Assembly (NCBI RefSeq): GCF_013280595.1
Contig: NZ_JAAATY010000016.1
Coordinates: 146,327 to 210,326 of the forward strand
Direction: 5' to 3'
Length of the DNA stretch: 64,000 nt
Origin: Kibdelosporangium persicum
GTDB lineage: Bacteria; Actinomycetota; Actinomycetes; Mycobacteriales; Pseudonocardiaceae
The translations under genes were made by a program, and so were the position numbers. Under the pieces are notes generated by a model that was not told where the DNA came from, made no database searches, and saw only the letters and a list, made by a program, of their open reading frames with translations. Below are positions 34,342-43,840 of the stretch, in pieces; within the stretch, counting starts at the first letter, position 1, and each line of letters starts with the position of its first letter.

Positions 34342-35991
34342 TCAGCCGTTGCCCTTGACCGTGACCGACGCGTACTCCAGTCGCCGCTTGAAGCTCATCG
34401 TCGCGGTCGCCAGGTTGTCCGACCTGGCGCCGACTCCGCGTTCCATCCAGAGCGGGATGCTCGGGAAGTACGTCGGCAACAGGCGGTGCGCCTGCTGGTA
34501 GAGCCTGATCGCCTCGGCCCGGTCGGCTGTCGCGTCCGCCTGCGCCAGCAGCGCGTCCAGCTGCGGGTTGGACGTCTTGGAGTCGTTGGACGAACCGCCG
34601 GTGCGGTGCAACGGGTTGAGGAAGTTCTCGATCTCCGCGTAGTCCGCGCCCCAGTCGGACCGGCCGAGGCCGGTCAGCTTGCTGCCGTCGATGATGTTGC
34701 GGAACTCACCGAAGTTGGTGGCGCCGACGAACGTGCACTCCACGCCGATCGCGTTCTTGATGCTGTTGCACGCGGCCTCCAGCGGCTCCTTGCGGCCACC
34801 GTCCGAGTTGGACTGGATGGTGATCTTGCCGCTGTGCCCGGAACGGGCGTAGTACTCCTTGGCCTTGGCCGGGTCGTACTCGCAGAACTCGCCGCACACG
34901 CCCTTCTCGTAGCCCTCGATGTTGTCGTTGACCCAGCCGTCGGCGGGCACGTACGTGTCGGCCAGCACGGTCTTGGTGATCTGGTCCCGGTTGACCGCCA
35001 GTGCGATCGCCTTCCGCAGGTCGAGACTGCCGTACTCCGGCAGGTAACTCGGCACGGTCAGGGTGGAGATCGACAGCAGCTTCGCGGTCAGCAGCCGGTC
35101 CCCCAGCTCGGTCTTGTACTTGCCGCCCGCCTTGGCCGACGGCGGCAGCGTCTCGATGAAGTCCAACTGGCCCGAGAGCAGGTCCTTGTACGCGGCCTCC
35201 TGCTGCGAGTAGATCTTGATGACCAGGTTGCGGAACTTGACCTTCTTCTGGTCGAGCGGGAACTCGTCGTTGCGGGTCATCCTGATCTCGACGTTCGGGG
35301 TGAACGACACGAACTTCAGCGGCCCGTTGCCGATCGGGTTCTTGGCGAACGCCTCCGGATCGGCGAAGAACTTGTCCGGCAACGGGGCGAACGGGGTGTA
35401 CCCGATGACGGTGGTGAACACCGAGAACGGCGCCTTCAGGGTGATCTCGAACTCGTGGTCGCCGATGACCTTGAGGCCCTTCATCGTCTTCGACGCGGGC
35501 GTCGGCGGTTTCTGCGGCCCGGACGCGCCGTCCGGGTCCTTGGTGTAGACGTCGTCGAAACCGTCGATCTGCTTGAACCAGGTCGCGCTCAGCTGGGCGT
35601 TCGGGCCGTAGGCGCCCCAGTTCCACGCGTCGACGAAGTTCTTGGCCTTGACCTCGGTGCCGTCGTGGAACTTCCACCCCTTGCGCAGCTTGACGTTGTA
35701 GACCTTCTTGTCGGCCGACGTGATCGACTCGGCGACCTGGTCGAACGGCCTGCCGTCGTCCGCCCCGTACCCGACCAGCTGCGAGTACAGGCCCTCCTGC
35801 ATCTTGGCGGACCCGGCGTCCGTGGCGTTGGCGGGCAGCATGTTGCCCGGCGGATTGGTGCCGTAGATCGAGATCGTGGCGTCGGCGGTCGCGTTGCCCG
35901 CCGGGGCGCCGCCTCCGCCTCCGCCACAACCGGTGAGAACCAAAGCGATCGTCAACGGCGCGGCCGTGAGCGCCACCGCCTTTGAGCCCAT
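34342..35991 (-). CDS. oppA: Oligopeptide-binding lipoprotein OppA (SBP family 5)
   Basis: 549 residues from the ATG at 35991, preceded by GGGAGG at five bases. The signal peptide ends in a lipobox LVLTGC followed by six glycines, so it is a membrane-anchored lipoprotein. The SBP_bac_5 signatures VYNVKLRKGWKFHDGTEV and RKAIALAVNRDQI are visible. It captures peptides outside and delivers them to OppBC. First gene of a seven-gene operon with oppBCDF and two secreted proteases. Confidence 0.93.
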   Translation of the reverse strand: MGSKAVALTAAPLTIALVLTGCGGGGGGAPAGNATADATISIYGTNPPGNMLPANATDAGSAKMQEGLYSQLVGYGADDGRPFDQVAESITSADKKVYNVKLRKGWKFHDGTEVKAKNFVDAWNWGAYGPNAQLSATWFKQIDGFDDVYTKDPDGASGPQKPPTPASKTMKGLKVIGDHEFEITLKAPFSVFTTVIGYTPFAPLPDKFFADPEAFAKNPIGNGPLKFVSFTPNVEIRMTRNDEFPLDQKKVKFRNLVIKIYSQQEAAYKDLLSGQLDFIETLPPSAKAGGKYKTELGDRLLTAKLLSISTLTVPSYLPEYGSLDLRKAIALAVNRDQITKTVLADTYVPADGWVNDNIEGYEKGVCGEFCEYDPAKAKEYYARSGHSGKITIQSNSDGGRKEPLEAACNSIKNAIGVECTFVGATNFGEFRNIIDGSKLTGLGRSDWGADYAEIENFLNPLHRTGGSSNDSKTSNPQLDALLAQADATADRAEAIRLYQQAHRLLPTYFPSIPLWMERGVGARSDNLATATMSFKRRLEYASVTVKGNG

Positions 35992-36125
35992 GGAGTCCTC
36001 CCGTCCCGAAGTGTGAGAGGACGCTAACGTGGGCGCGGAGTGCCTTTCAGGACACACGCAGTCACAAAAGCGTGACGATGTTGGACAGTCACCCACATGG
36101 CTTAGTTCTTCGGACGGGAACGCCG
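35992..36125 (-). promoter_or_regulatory. Opp operon promoter region with GTCAC/GTGAC inverted repeat
   Basis: Between ppx and oppA. A 5-bp inverted repeat GTCAC-N6-GTGAC lies at 36061-36076. On the minus strand a TAGCGT hexamer fits a -10 box about 40 bases before the oppA start, with a weak -35 (TGAAAG) 17 bases upstream. The inverted repeat sits upstream of it, where an activator would bind. The regulator is not identified. Confidence 0.4.
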
Positions 36126-37070
36126 TCACAACTGTGAAAGGGCGATACCGTCCAGAATGTCGTGTTCACTCACGGTGAGCTCGTCGACCCCGGTCAGCCG
36201 CTCGGCCAGCACCTGGAAGATCAGGCTGCCGCCGCCGATCACGTCCACCCGGCCCGGGTGGATGACCGGGTTCGCGGCCCGCTGCTCGTGGTTGAGCGCG
36301 AGCAACTGCTCGCTCGTCTCGATGAGCTTCGGCTTGGCGATCCGGGACAGGTGGATCGCGTCGGAGTCGTACTCCGGCAGCCCCAGGGCGATCGCGGCCA
36401 TCGTGGTCGCGGTGCCCGCCACGCCGATCCACGTCTTGGCCTCGTCCACCGGCACGGTGTCGAACGCGGCCCGCAGCACCTGCCTGGCCAGTTCGCGTGC
36501 CTCCGTGATCTCCGCGGCGGTCGGCGGATCGCTGCGCAGGCACCGTTCGGTGATCCGGACGCACCCGATGTCGGTCGACCGCGCGGCCTTCGGCGTCGCC
36601 TTCACGCCGTCCCACGTGCCCAGCACGAGCTCGGTCGACCCGCCGCCGACGTCCACGACGAGGAACGGGCCGTCCGCCGGGTCGAGGTCGCCGACCGCGC
36701 CGGTGAACGCCAGCGCGGCCTCCTCGTCCCCGGAGATCACCTCGGCGGGCGCGCCGAGCAGCTGCTCGGTCATGCCGAAGAAGTCGTCCCGGTTGCTCGC
36801 GTCCCGTGTCGCCGACGTCGCCACCATCCGGACGCTCTCGGCGCCCTTGCGACGCAGGATGGCGGTGTAGTCGGCGAGCGCGACCCTGGTGCGCTCCAAC
36901 GCGTCCGGATTCAGCGTCCCGGTCGCGTCGACGCCCTGGCCGAGCCGGACCACTCGCTGCTCGCGGTGGACGTCACGCAACCAGGACGTGCCATCGTCCC
37001 GTTTGGTCACGTCCGCGACGAGCAGACGGATCGAGTTAGTCCCACAGTCGATGGCGGCAACCCTTGGCAT
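36126..37070 (-). CDS. ppx: Exopolyphosphatase/pppGpp phosphohydrolase family protein (Ppx/GppA)
   Basis: 314 residues from the ATG at 37070. ASKHA-fold motifs: RVAAIDCGTNSIRLLVAD (phosphate 1), LVVDVGGGSTELVLG (phosphate 2) and GVAGTATTMAAIALGLPEYD. The short single-module form matches actinobacterial Ppx2 next to the DUF501 and divIC genes, as seen here. It hydrolyses polyphosphate or (p)ppGpp-type substrates; Ppx2 and Ppx1 of mycobacteria differ in this, so the substrate is not certain. It follows the transglycosylase gene by ten bases and is likely in the same operon. Confidence 0.9.
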   Translation of the reverse strand: MPRVAAIDCGTNSIRLLVADVTKRDDGTSWLRDVHREQRVVRLGQGVDATGTLNPDALERTRVALADYTAILRRKGAESVRMVATSATRDASNRDDFFGMTEQLLGAPAEVISGDEEAALAFTGAVGDLDPADGPFLVVDVGGGSTELVLGTWDGVKATPKAARSTDIGCVRITERCLRSDPPTAAEITEARELARQVLRAAFDTVPVDEAKTWIGVAGTATTMAAIALGLPEYDSDAIHLSRIAKPKLIETSEQLLALNHEQRAANPVIHPGRVDVIGGGSLIFQVLAERLTGVDELTVSEHDILDGIALSQL

Positions 37071-37080
37071 GGTCGCCAAT

Positions 37081-38349
37081 CTACTTGCAGGGATCTTCCG
37101 CTTCACCCGCACTGGCCGGGCTCGTGCCGGTCGACGGCTGCTGCGCGTCCGAGGAGCCAGCCGGAGCGCTCGTCGTCGAACTGGACGAGGTGGTCGGCGT
37201 GCTGGGCTGCGTGCTCGGCTCGCACGTCGGCGTGGTCGTCGTCGGCGTGGTGGTTGTCGGTGTGGTCGTCGTCGGCGTGGTCGTCGGCGGGTTGGTCGGG
37301 TGGACCGTCGTCGGCTTCGTCGGCGGGTTGCTCGGCGGGTTCGGCGTGATCGTCGTTTCCGTCGTCGGCAGCGACGGGGTCGGCGTGGGAGTCGGCGTCG
37401 GCGACGGGGTCGTCGCGGTCGGCGTCTGCTGCGCCGGGGTGCCCGCGGCCTGGACCGCCGGGTTGGTCACGCCTGAGGTGACGCCGAGGCCGTCCGGGAT
37501 GACCGACACACCGGACTCGTAGGCCTTCGCCCAGAGCAGGACGGTCCGCACGTAGCTGTCGGAGTGGTTGTAGCGGAAGACCGCGATCGCGCGCTGCTGG
37601 TCGTTGCTCATGTCGAGCCCGCCGGAGCACAGGTACTTGCCTGCCGAGAGCGCCGCGTCGAACATGTTGTGCGGGTTGTTCACGCCGTCGCCGTTGGCGT
37701 CGGAGGCGTAGGCCTTCCACGTGCCCGGGATGAACTGGAACGGACCGACCGCGCGGTCCCACTGGAGGTCGCCGTCGAGCTGGCCGCCGTCGGTGTCCTG
37801 GATCGCGGCGAACCCGGCTCCGTTGAGCACCGGGCCGAGGATCCGGTCGGCGGTGTTGCCCTTGGCGTCGTACTGGCCACGCCCGTGGTTCGACTCGATC
37901 CGGCCGATACTCGCCAGCAGGGACCAGTGCATCTTGCAGGCCGGCTGGGACGTGCCCAGCATCGTCGCGGCCTTCTGGTACGCCTCGAGCGCCTTGCCGG
38001 GGATGCCGAGCGGGCCACTCGGCGTGCTCAGCGGGTCGCCACTGGACGCCAGCGCGCCCGGGTCACCCGCGATGCGAAGTAACTCGTCCGACAGGCCGTC
38101 CACCTCGGGAAGCTGGCCGCTCGCGCCGAGATCCTCCAGGTCGATCCCGAAGAAACCACGGCCGAGACCGTTGGCCAACGGCGTGATGGAGTCGTCCCGC
38201 ACGCTCCACCCGGCGACGGTATCGCCCGCTAAAGCGGCCGGCACCAGCAACAATGCCGCGGTCACCGCCGCCAGTCCACGCTTGCGCCGTAAGTAGCGCA
38301 GCATCTTCCGTCGGGCAGCCCTATTCGCAGGCGCTGGCACGAACGACAC
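37081..38349 (-). CDS. Secreted lytic transglycosylase with Thr/Pro-rich tail
   Basis: 422 residues from a GTG at 38349 with GGGAGG eight bases upstream; an internal ATG at 38304 lacks a good site. A basic start and hydrophobic segment form a signal peptide ending near PAALAGD. The central SLT domain shows LLASIGRIESNHGRG with the catalytic Glu, and DRAVGPFQFIPGTW, then YNHSDSYVRTVL. The last 120 residues are low-complexity TTTPTTTT repeats rich in Thr, Pro and Ser, a likely wall-spanning or glycosylated tail. It cuts peptidoglycan. It is paralogous to the gene at 52247-53038. Confidence 0.9.
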   Translation of the reverse strand: MSFVPAPANRAARRKMLRYLRRKRGLAAVTAALLLVPAALAGDTVAGWSVRDDSITPLANGLGRGFFGIDLEDLGASGQLPEVDGLSDELLRIAGDPGALASSGDPLSTPSGPLGIPGKALEAYQKAATMLGTSQPACKMHWSLLASIGRIESNHGRGQYDAKGNTADRILGPVLNGAGFAAIQDTDGGQLDGDLQWDRAVGPFQFIPGTWKAYASDANGDGVNNPHNMFDAALSAGKYLCSGGLDMSNDQQRAIAVFRYNHSDSYVRTVLLWAKAYESGVSVIPDGLGVTSGVTNPAVQAAGTPAQQTPTATTPSPTPTPTPTPSLPTTETTITPNPPSNPPTKPTTVHPTNPPTTTPTTTTPTTTTPTTTTPTCEPSTQPSTPTTSSSSTTSAPAGSSDAQQPSTGTSPASAGEAEDPCK

Positions 38350-38693
38350 GGACCCGGCCTCCCGGCTCTCTCGGCTCTCCTGTGGCTCCGGTCCTAGCGT
38401 GCCTCATCCGGGCCGAGTTTTCACCGGCCTTTGGTCTTTTCGGAGCAATGCGGTGTTTTTTGTCCTCGCTGCGCTCCGGACGGGCTTCGTCGCCAGAGCC
38501 GGCCGTTTCCACCCCGTCCCACGCCGCCGACACCGCTGAAGTGCCTGCTCAGCGCTGCTGTCGGGGCGGCGTCGGGCGTGTTGCGTGGCGTAACCGACCG
38601 GCGCGACAAAGCCGGTGCTGTCGATATCGACAGCCCTCGCCTTTCATCCCTCGTTAACGGCCGGGCAGTGTTCGACGGTCCTCGCCGACCACA
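38350..38693. other. Intergenic region holding dispersed repeat B
   Basis: 344 bases between DUF501 and the transglycosylase gene, with no gene. Its centre (38453-38535) is one of two copies of a dispersed repeat. The transglycosylase promoter should lie in the low-coordinate half. Confidence 0.6.
38453..38535. repeat. Dispersed repeat B, copy 1
   Basis: About 83 bases beginning GTGTTTTTTGTCCTCGCT and ending with CGACACCG, matching 62909-62992 at about 85 percent by eye. A shared core is AGCCGGCCGTTTCCACCCC. It is intergenic in both places and on the same strand. No open frame or mobile gene is associated with it. Confidence 0.85.
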
Positions 38694-39197
38694 TCAGGAT
38701 TCGGCGGTCGACGCCGCACAGTCCCCGGCGGGCCACTGGTCCGCGATCAGGCGCAGGGTCTCGTCGCCGAACGGATTCACGCCAGGTCCGCAGGCCAGGG
38801 CATGGGCCACGTGGACGTGCAGGCACTTCACCCGGCCAGGCATGCCGCCCGCGCTGACCTGCGTGCCGAGCGATTCGATCTCGTCACGCTGGGCCAGGTA
38901 CGACCAGTGTGCCTGCTCGTAGGCCTGCGCCAGCTGCTCGTCCTCGGCCAGCCGCGCGGTCATCTCCTTCATCACGCCCTCGGCCTCGAGCGTGCTGCAC
39001 AGCGACGTCAGCCGCGGGCACGTCAGGTAGTAGAGCGTGGGGAACGGCGTGCCGTCCTCCAACCTGGGGTTGGTCTGCACGACCGCGACGTGACCACTGG
39101 GGCACCGGGCGGCGACCGCACGCAACGCGCGCGGCGGCCGGCCGAGCTGGCTCGCCACGACCGCGCGGTCGGCCTCGGTGACTGGCTCGAACTGCAC
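38694..39197 (-). CDS. DUF501 domain protein
   Basis: 167 residues, full length for DUF501. The conserved CPSGHVAVVQTNPRLEDG and FPTLYYLTCPRL, plus CLHVHVAHALACGPGVNPFG near the end, identify it. The Cys/His pattern (C32, H36, C60, C68, C124, H126, H130, C134 approximate) suggests a metal site, but no activity is known. It always lies between divIC and ppx in actinobacteria, as here; its ATG directly follows the divIC stop. Confidence 0.92.
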   Translation of the reverse strand: MQFEPVTEADRAVVASQLGRPPRALRAVAARCPSGHVAVVQTNPRLEDGTPFPTLYYLTCPRLTSLCSTLEAEGVMKEMTARLAEDEQLAQAYEQAHWSYLAQRDEIESLGTQVSAGGMPGRVKCLHVHVAHALACGPGVNPFGDETLRLIADQWPAGDCAASTAES

Positions 39198-39838
39198 CTA
39201 TCTACTTTCCTTGATCGAATCCCAGAGCGACTGGAACCACGGCTCCTGCGGCCCGGCAGGGGCGGCGGGCGGCTCACCGGACTGCGTACCGACGTCACCC
39301 GGCAGCTGCACCATGTACGGGGTCTCCCCCGGCATCACGTACCGCAGCCGCCTGCGCGCCTCGGCCTGGATCTGCGCCGGGTCGGACAGCTGGGCCTTGC
39401 GCTGCTCCAGCTGGTCGACCTGGGCCCGCAGCTCGGCCTGACGGCGCTCCTGCGTGGCCACCTCGTCCCGCTGGGAGAGGTACGTCCGTAACGGAACGGC
39501 GATCGACAACGCCAACGCACAGACCACGGTCGCCACCACGGCCGCACGGCGCGTGGTCGTCTGGCCCATCAGGTTCTTCGCGAACCGGGAGCGCGGCTTG
39601 GCCACCGGACGCCTGCGGGGCGTCTCCGGCCTGGTCCGCGGCGTTGTCTCCGGCTTGTCCGCCGCGTCGGAACGCCGTCCCGGCCGGGCGCGCCGGCCAG
39701 GACGTTCCGCGCCGTCGGGTTTGTCCGGTGTACCGGACTTGTCCGGCTTGGCCGACCTGGCGAACCCGCGCGTGAACCGGCCACGCCGCGAAGCTGAGCG
39801 CTCCGGGCGCTGCGGACCCTCGCCGGGTTCGTCAGCCA

Positions 39839-39839
<1 letters not shown>
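39198..39839 (-). CDS. Septum formation initiator FtsB/DivIC-like protein
   Basis: 213 residues. A long basic, Pro/Arg-rich cytoplasmic tail (1-90), one membrane helix (about 97-116), then a leucine-zipper-like coiled coil (QLEQRKAQL) and the FtsB motif QAEARRRLRYVMPGETPY. This is the actinobacterial DivIC/FtsB form that links FtsQ and FtsL in the divisome. Its ATG shares one base with the eno stop (TGATG), so it is coupled to enolase synthesis. Confidence 0.92.
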
Positions 39840-41182
<1,343 letters not shown>

Positions 41183-41266
41183 GCCGCTGTTGAAGGCACG
41201 GTTGTGCGTGGATGAACGGTGCCGGGGATTGGCCTCGACGCGGGAGAGATCCGTAAAGTTGAGTGG

Positions 41267-41644
41267 ATGAGCGACATGGTGGCGGCGTTCCGGCAGGCCG
41301 AACAGCTTGTAGCCATGCGCAGACCTCTCGACGCACTGGCGGCACTGGCGCCGGTCCTGGAGGCCGAGGCGGACAAACCGAGCGTGCAACTGCTGGCCGG
41401 ACGCGCATACCTGGGCTCCGCCCAGCTGAGGCGAGCCGAGGAAGCCTTCCGCAAGGTGATCGAACTCGACCCGAACGACCACTACGCCCACTTCGCCCTC
41501 GGCCGGGCCTTACAGCGGCAGAGCCGCTTCACCGAGGCACGGCTCCAGTTGAAGTTAGCGACGGCGATGCACCCGGTGCCGGAGTACCAGGAAGCGTTGA
41601 GCGAGGTCAACGCCCGCATCGCCCTGAACGAGGACGTGGACTAG
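41267..41644 (+). CDS. Tetratricopeptide (TPR) repeat protein
   Basis: 125 residues from the ATG at 41267. Two to three TPR units are visible: LLAGRAYLGSAQLRRAEEAF, DHYAHFALGRALQRQSRF and the following helix pair, all-helical with the Ala/Gly/Tyr spacing of TPRs. It is a cytosolic protein-protein interaction module of the small actinobacterial type. It carries two TTA leucine codons (41510-41512 and 41555-41557), unusual in so short a gene at this GC content. It is divergent from eno. Confidence 0.85.
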   Translation: MSDMVAAFRQAEQLVAMRRPLDALAALAPVLEAEADKPSVQLLAGRAYLGSAQLRRAEEAFRKVIELDPNDHYAHFALGRALQRQSRFTEARLQLKLATAMHPVPEYQEALSEVNARIALNEDVD

Positions 41645-41674
41645 CAGCCCCTCCCCCCATAACCCCTGGTCACC

Positions 41675-41722
41675 CCTCGTGAGTGGTTATCAGGGTTAGA
41701 ACACGGATAAACACTCACGAGG
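41675..41722. repeat. 48-bp palindromic element, copy 4 (extended stem)
   Basis: CCTCGTGAGTGGTTATC / GATAAACACTCACGAGG around GGGTTAGAACAC. In this copy alone the flanks are also complementary: CCTGGTCACC before and GGTGACCAGG after, so the stem runs from 41665 to 41732 with 27-bp arms and one mismatch. It is between convergent genes. Confidence 0.92.
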
Positions 41723-41735
41723 GGTGACCAGGCAG

Positions 41736-41770
41736 AAGGCCGCCCCGGCCTTTGCGACCGGGACGGCCTT
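41736..41770. terminator. Bidirectional hairpin terminator
   Basis: AAGGCCGCCCCGG (41736-41748) pairs with CCGGGACGGCCTT (41758-41770) with one mismatch and a 9-base loop. It ends in TT in both directions and lies between the convergent TPR and substrate-binding genes, next to palindrome copy 4. Confidence 0.75.
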
Positions 41771-41834
41771 ATGTCACATGCTGTCTTATGTCAGATGCTG
41801 TCCTACGTCAGAGCTGTCCTACTTCACGTGCTGG
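41768..41834. repeat. 17-bp tandem array spanning the stop codon of the substrate-binding gene
   Basis: Four units: CTTATGTCACATGCTGT, CTTATGTCAGATGCTGT, CCTACGTCAGAGCTGT and CCTACTTCACGTGCTGG. The last one is the complement of the gene's final codons (Gln-His-Val-Lys-stop). The units upstream are degraded copies of it, so the array seems to have grown outward from the stop codon. Confidence 0.85.
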
Positions 41835-42799
41835 CCGCACTCGAGGGAGTCGGCGAGACGGAAGTGCTGGCCGGTGATGATCGCCTGGGCGTCGGGGTCG
41901 GTGCAGATCCAGCCGTTCGGGCCGAACACGTTGTCGTACTTGGGCAGGTTCACGTCGCTGTTGCGGACCACGTTGTAGATGCCGCGGTCGTAGACGTTGA
42001 TCGTCGCGAGGGCACCGTTGGGCGGGGTGTCCTGGGCGATCAGGTTGGCGGGCAGGCCCGCCGGGCGGGACGAGTCGTCGACGTCACCGAGGCGCAGGCC
42101 CTGCACGCCCCAGCCGCGGGCGATGGAGAACGGGGCGATGGCGTTGGCGTCGTTGACGACCACCGAGGCGTCGTGCTCCTGGGACACCGCGGCGCAGTTG
42201 CCGAGCGTGCCCTCGGTCAGGCCGATGCTCGCCAGGAAGAACTGACGCGTGCCGGAACCCGGCTGCGGGATGTACGGCTTCACCAGCGGCACGCAGTTCG
42301 GCGTGCTGCGGCTGTAGATGTCGTGCAGCTGCGCGGTGGTGCGGGTCGCGGGCACGTTGCTGTTCGTGGCCGTGGCGAAGGTCAGGCCGTCCCGGGCGAA
42401 CTGGAGGAAGCTGTAGTTGGCCTCCGCCGGGTTCGAGCCGACCCACCGGGACGAACGGGCGAAGTCGATGGTGTGTGCGTCGCCGTCGGCGATCAGCGCG
42501 TTGATGCCCGCGCTGGAACCGTTCGGGCGGGTGATCTCCGCGGCACCGGTCTTCGGCGTGATCGTCGCCGAACCCGTGGCTCTCCATGAAGCCAGCCAGT
42601 CGCCGGGACGGGCGGTCTCGCTGTTGTACTGCGACGCCAGACCGTCGAGCAGGTCCTGCGACGTGTCCGAGCCGACGCCGACGATGTCACCGGTCAGCGG
42701 CGTGAAGCCGGGGTCGGCGACCGCGTTGCCCGCGGCCAGGCTGAGCACGGCCGCCGCGGCACCGAGGGTGACCGCTGCCTTCCCTAGGATGGAGCGCAT
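41819..42799 (-). CDS. PstS-like secreted substrate-binding protein, orphan
   Basis: 326 residues with a signal peptide (MRSILGKAAVTLGAAAAVL onward, cleavage near AVADPG). The GVGSDTSQDLLDGL start and the later GSGTRQFFLASIG are PstS-like ligand loops, and RPNGSSAGINALI is another phosphate-type loop. There is no lipobox and no C-terminal anchor, so it is free or wall-associated. It is divergent from pstB and probably serves the same transporter. Confidence 0.8.
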   Translation of the reverse strand: MRSILGKAAVTLGAAAAVLSLAAGNAVADPGFTPLTGDIVGVGSDTSQDLLDGLASQYNSETARPGDWLASWRATGSATITPKTGAAEITRPNGSSAGINALIADGDAHTIDFARSSRWVGSNPAEANYSFLQFARDGLTFATATNSNVPATRTTAQLHDIYSRSTPNCVPLVKPYIPQPGSGTRQFFLASIGLTEGTLGNCAAVSQEHDASVVVNDANAIAPFSIARGWGVQGLRLGDVDDSSRPAGLPANLIAQDTPPNGALATINVYDRGIYNVVRNSDVNLPKYDNVFGPNGWICTDPDAQAIITGQHFRLADSLECGQHVK

Positions 42800-43009
42800 C
42801 GAGAATCTCCTTGTCCTTCAACGGTTTGTCCCAAGCGGGACTGATATCAACCGTCGCGCAGCCCGGTCGGCGCAACCACCGGGGAACAGCGAAGACTGGT
42901 TTCTCGCCAAACGCCTAATCGCTTAACGGGCAACAAACACCCCACGGGGCCATGCCCAGTGAACCCGTTGTTCATCGCCAGTCCCACCACACGGCATACC
43001 GTCGCGCCC
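42800..43009. promoter_or_regulatory. Divergent control region of the substrate-binding gene and pstB
   Basis: 210 bases between the two divergent Pst-type genes, so both promoters must be here. GTTGTTCATCGCC (42967-42979) resembles part of an actinobacterial PHO box but is not repeated well, so phosphate control by PhoP is possible but unproven. Confidence 0.35.
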
Positions 43010-43840
43010 GTGTCGACCACAGAACTCCCCCTTCAGTCCGACGAGTCCGATGAGGACTTCTTCCGCGGCAGCGAGCTGGAAGCGGTCGACGTGTCCGCGT
43101 GGTTCGGCGGACACAAAGTGCTGCAACGGGTTTCGCTGGCCATGCCGCCGGGCAGCGTAACCGCGTTGATCGGTCCGTCCGGCTGCGGCAAGTCGACGTT
43201 CCTGCGCATCCTCAACCGGATGCACGAGCTCGTCGCGGGCGCGGCGCTGGCCGGCGAGGTCCTGCTGGACGGTGTGGACATCTACCAGCCGGGCGGGCGG
43301 ATCACCGAGACGCGCAGGCGGATTGGGATGGTGTTCCAGAAGCCGAACCCGTTCCCCGCGATGTCCATCGCGGACAACGTGACCGCGGGCCTGAAACTGA
43401 CCGGTTCCAAGGCGTCTCGCGACGAGAAGGAGTACCTCGTCGAGTCGTGCCTGACCAAAGCGGGGCTGTGGAAGGAAGTCCGTGACCGGCTCAAGCAGCC
43501 AGGCGGCGCGCTGTCCGGTGGTCAGCAGCAGCGGTTGTGCATCGCGCGGTCGCTGGCGGTGCAGCCGGACGTGTTGCTGATGGACGAACCGTGTTCGGCG
43601 TTGGACCCGACATCGACGCGCCGCATCGAGGAGACGATCGCCGAGTTGCGCCGCGAGGTCACGATCGTGATCGTCACGCACAACATGCAGCAGGCCGCCC
43701 GGGTCTCCCAGCAGTGCGCGTTCTTCCTGGCTGAGGCGGGCACGCCGGGCCAGATCGTCGAGGCCGGGCCGACCAGGACGATCTTCGAGGACCCGGCCGA
43801 CCCGCGCACCGCCGACTACGTCAACGGCCGGTTCGGTTAA
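43010..43840 (+). CDS. pstB: Phosphate-type ABC transporter ATPase PstB
   Basis: 276 residues from the GTG at 43010 (a GTG at 42959 is possible). Walker [11 protein letters not shown]-loop [12 protein letters not shown] (the NPFP form is typical of PstB), signature [15 protein letters not shown], Walker [15 protein letters not shown] and H-loop [12 protein letters not shown]. It powers PstA/PstC. Unusually it lies on the strand opposite pstC and pstA. Its TAA stop overlaps the stop of the sortase-like gene in a shared TTAA. Confidence 0.93.
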   Translation: MSTTELPLQSDESDEDFFRGSELEAVDVSAWFGGHKVLQRVSLAMPPGSVTALIGPSGCGKSTFLRILNRMHELVAGAALAGEVLLDGVDIYQPGGRITETRRRIGMVFQKPNPFPAMSIADNVTAGLKLTGSKASRDEKEYLVESCLTKAGLWKEVRDRLKQPGGALSGGQQQRLCIARSLAVQPDVLLMDEPCSALDPTSTRRIEETIAELRREVTIVIVTHNMQQAARVSQQCAFFLAEAGTPGQIVEAGPTRTIFEDPADPRTADYVNGRFG

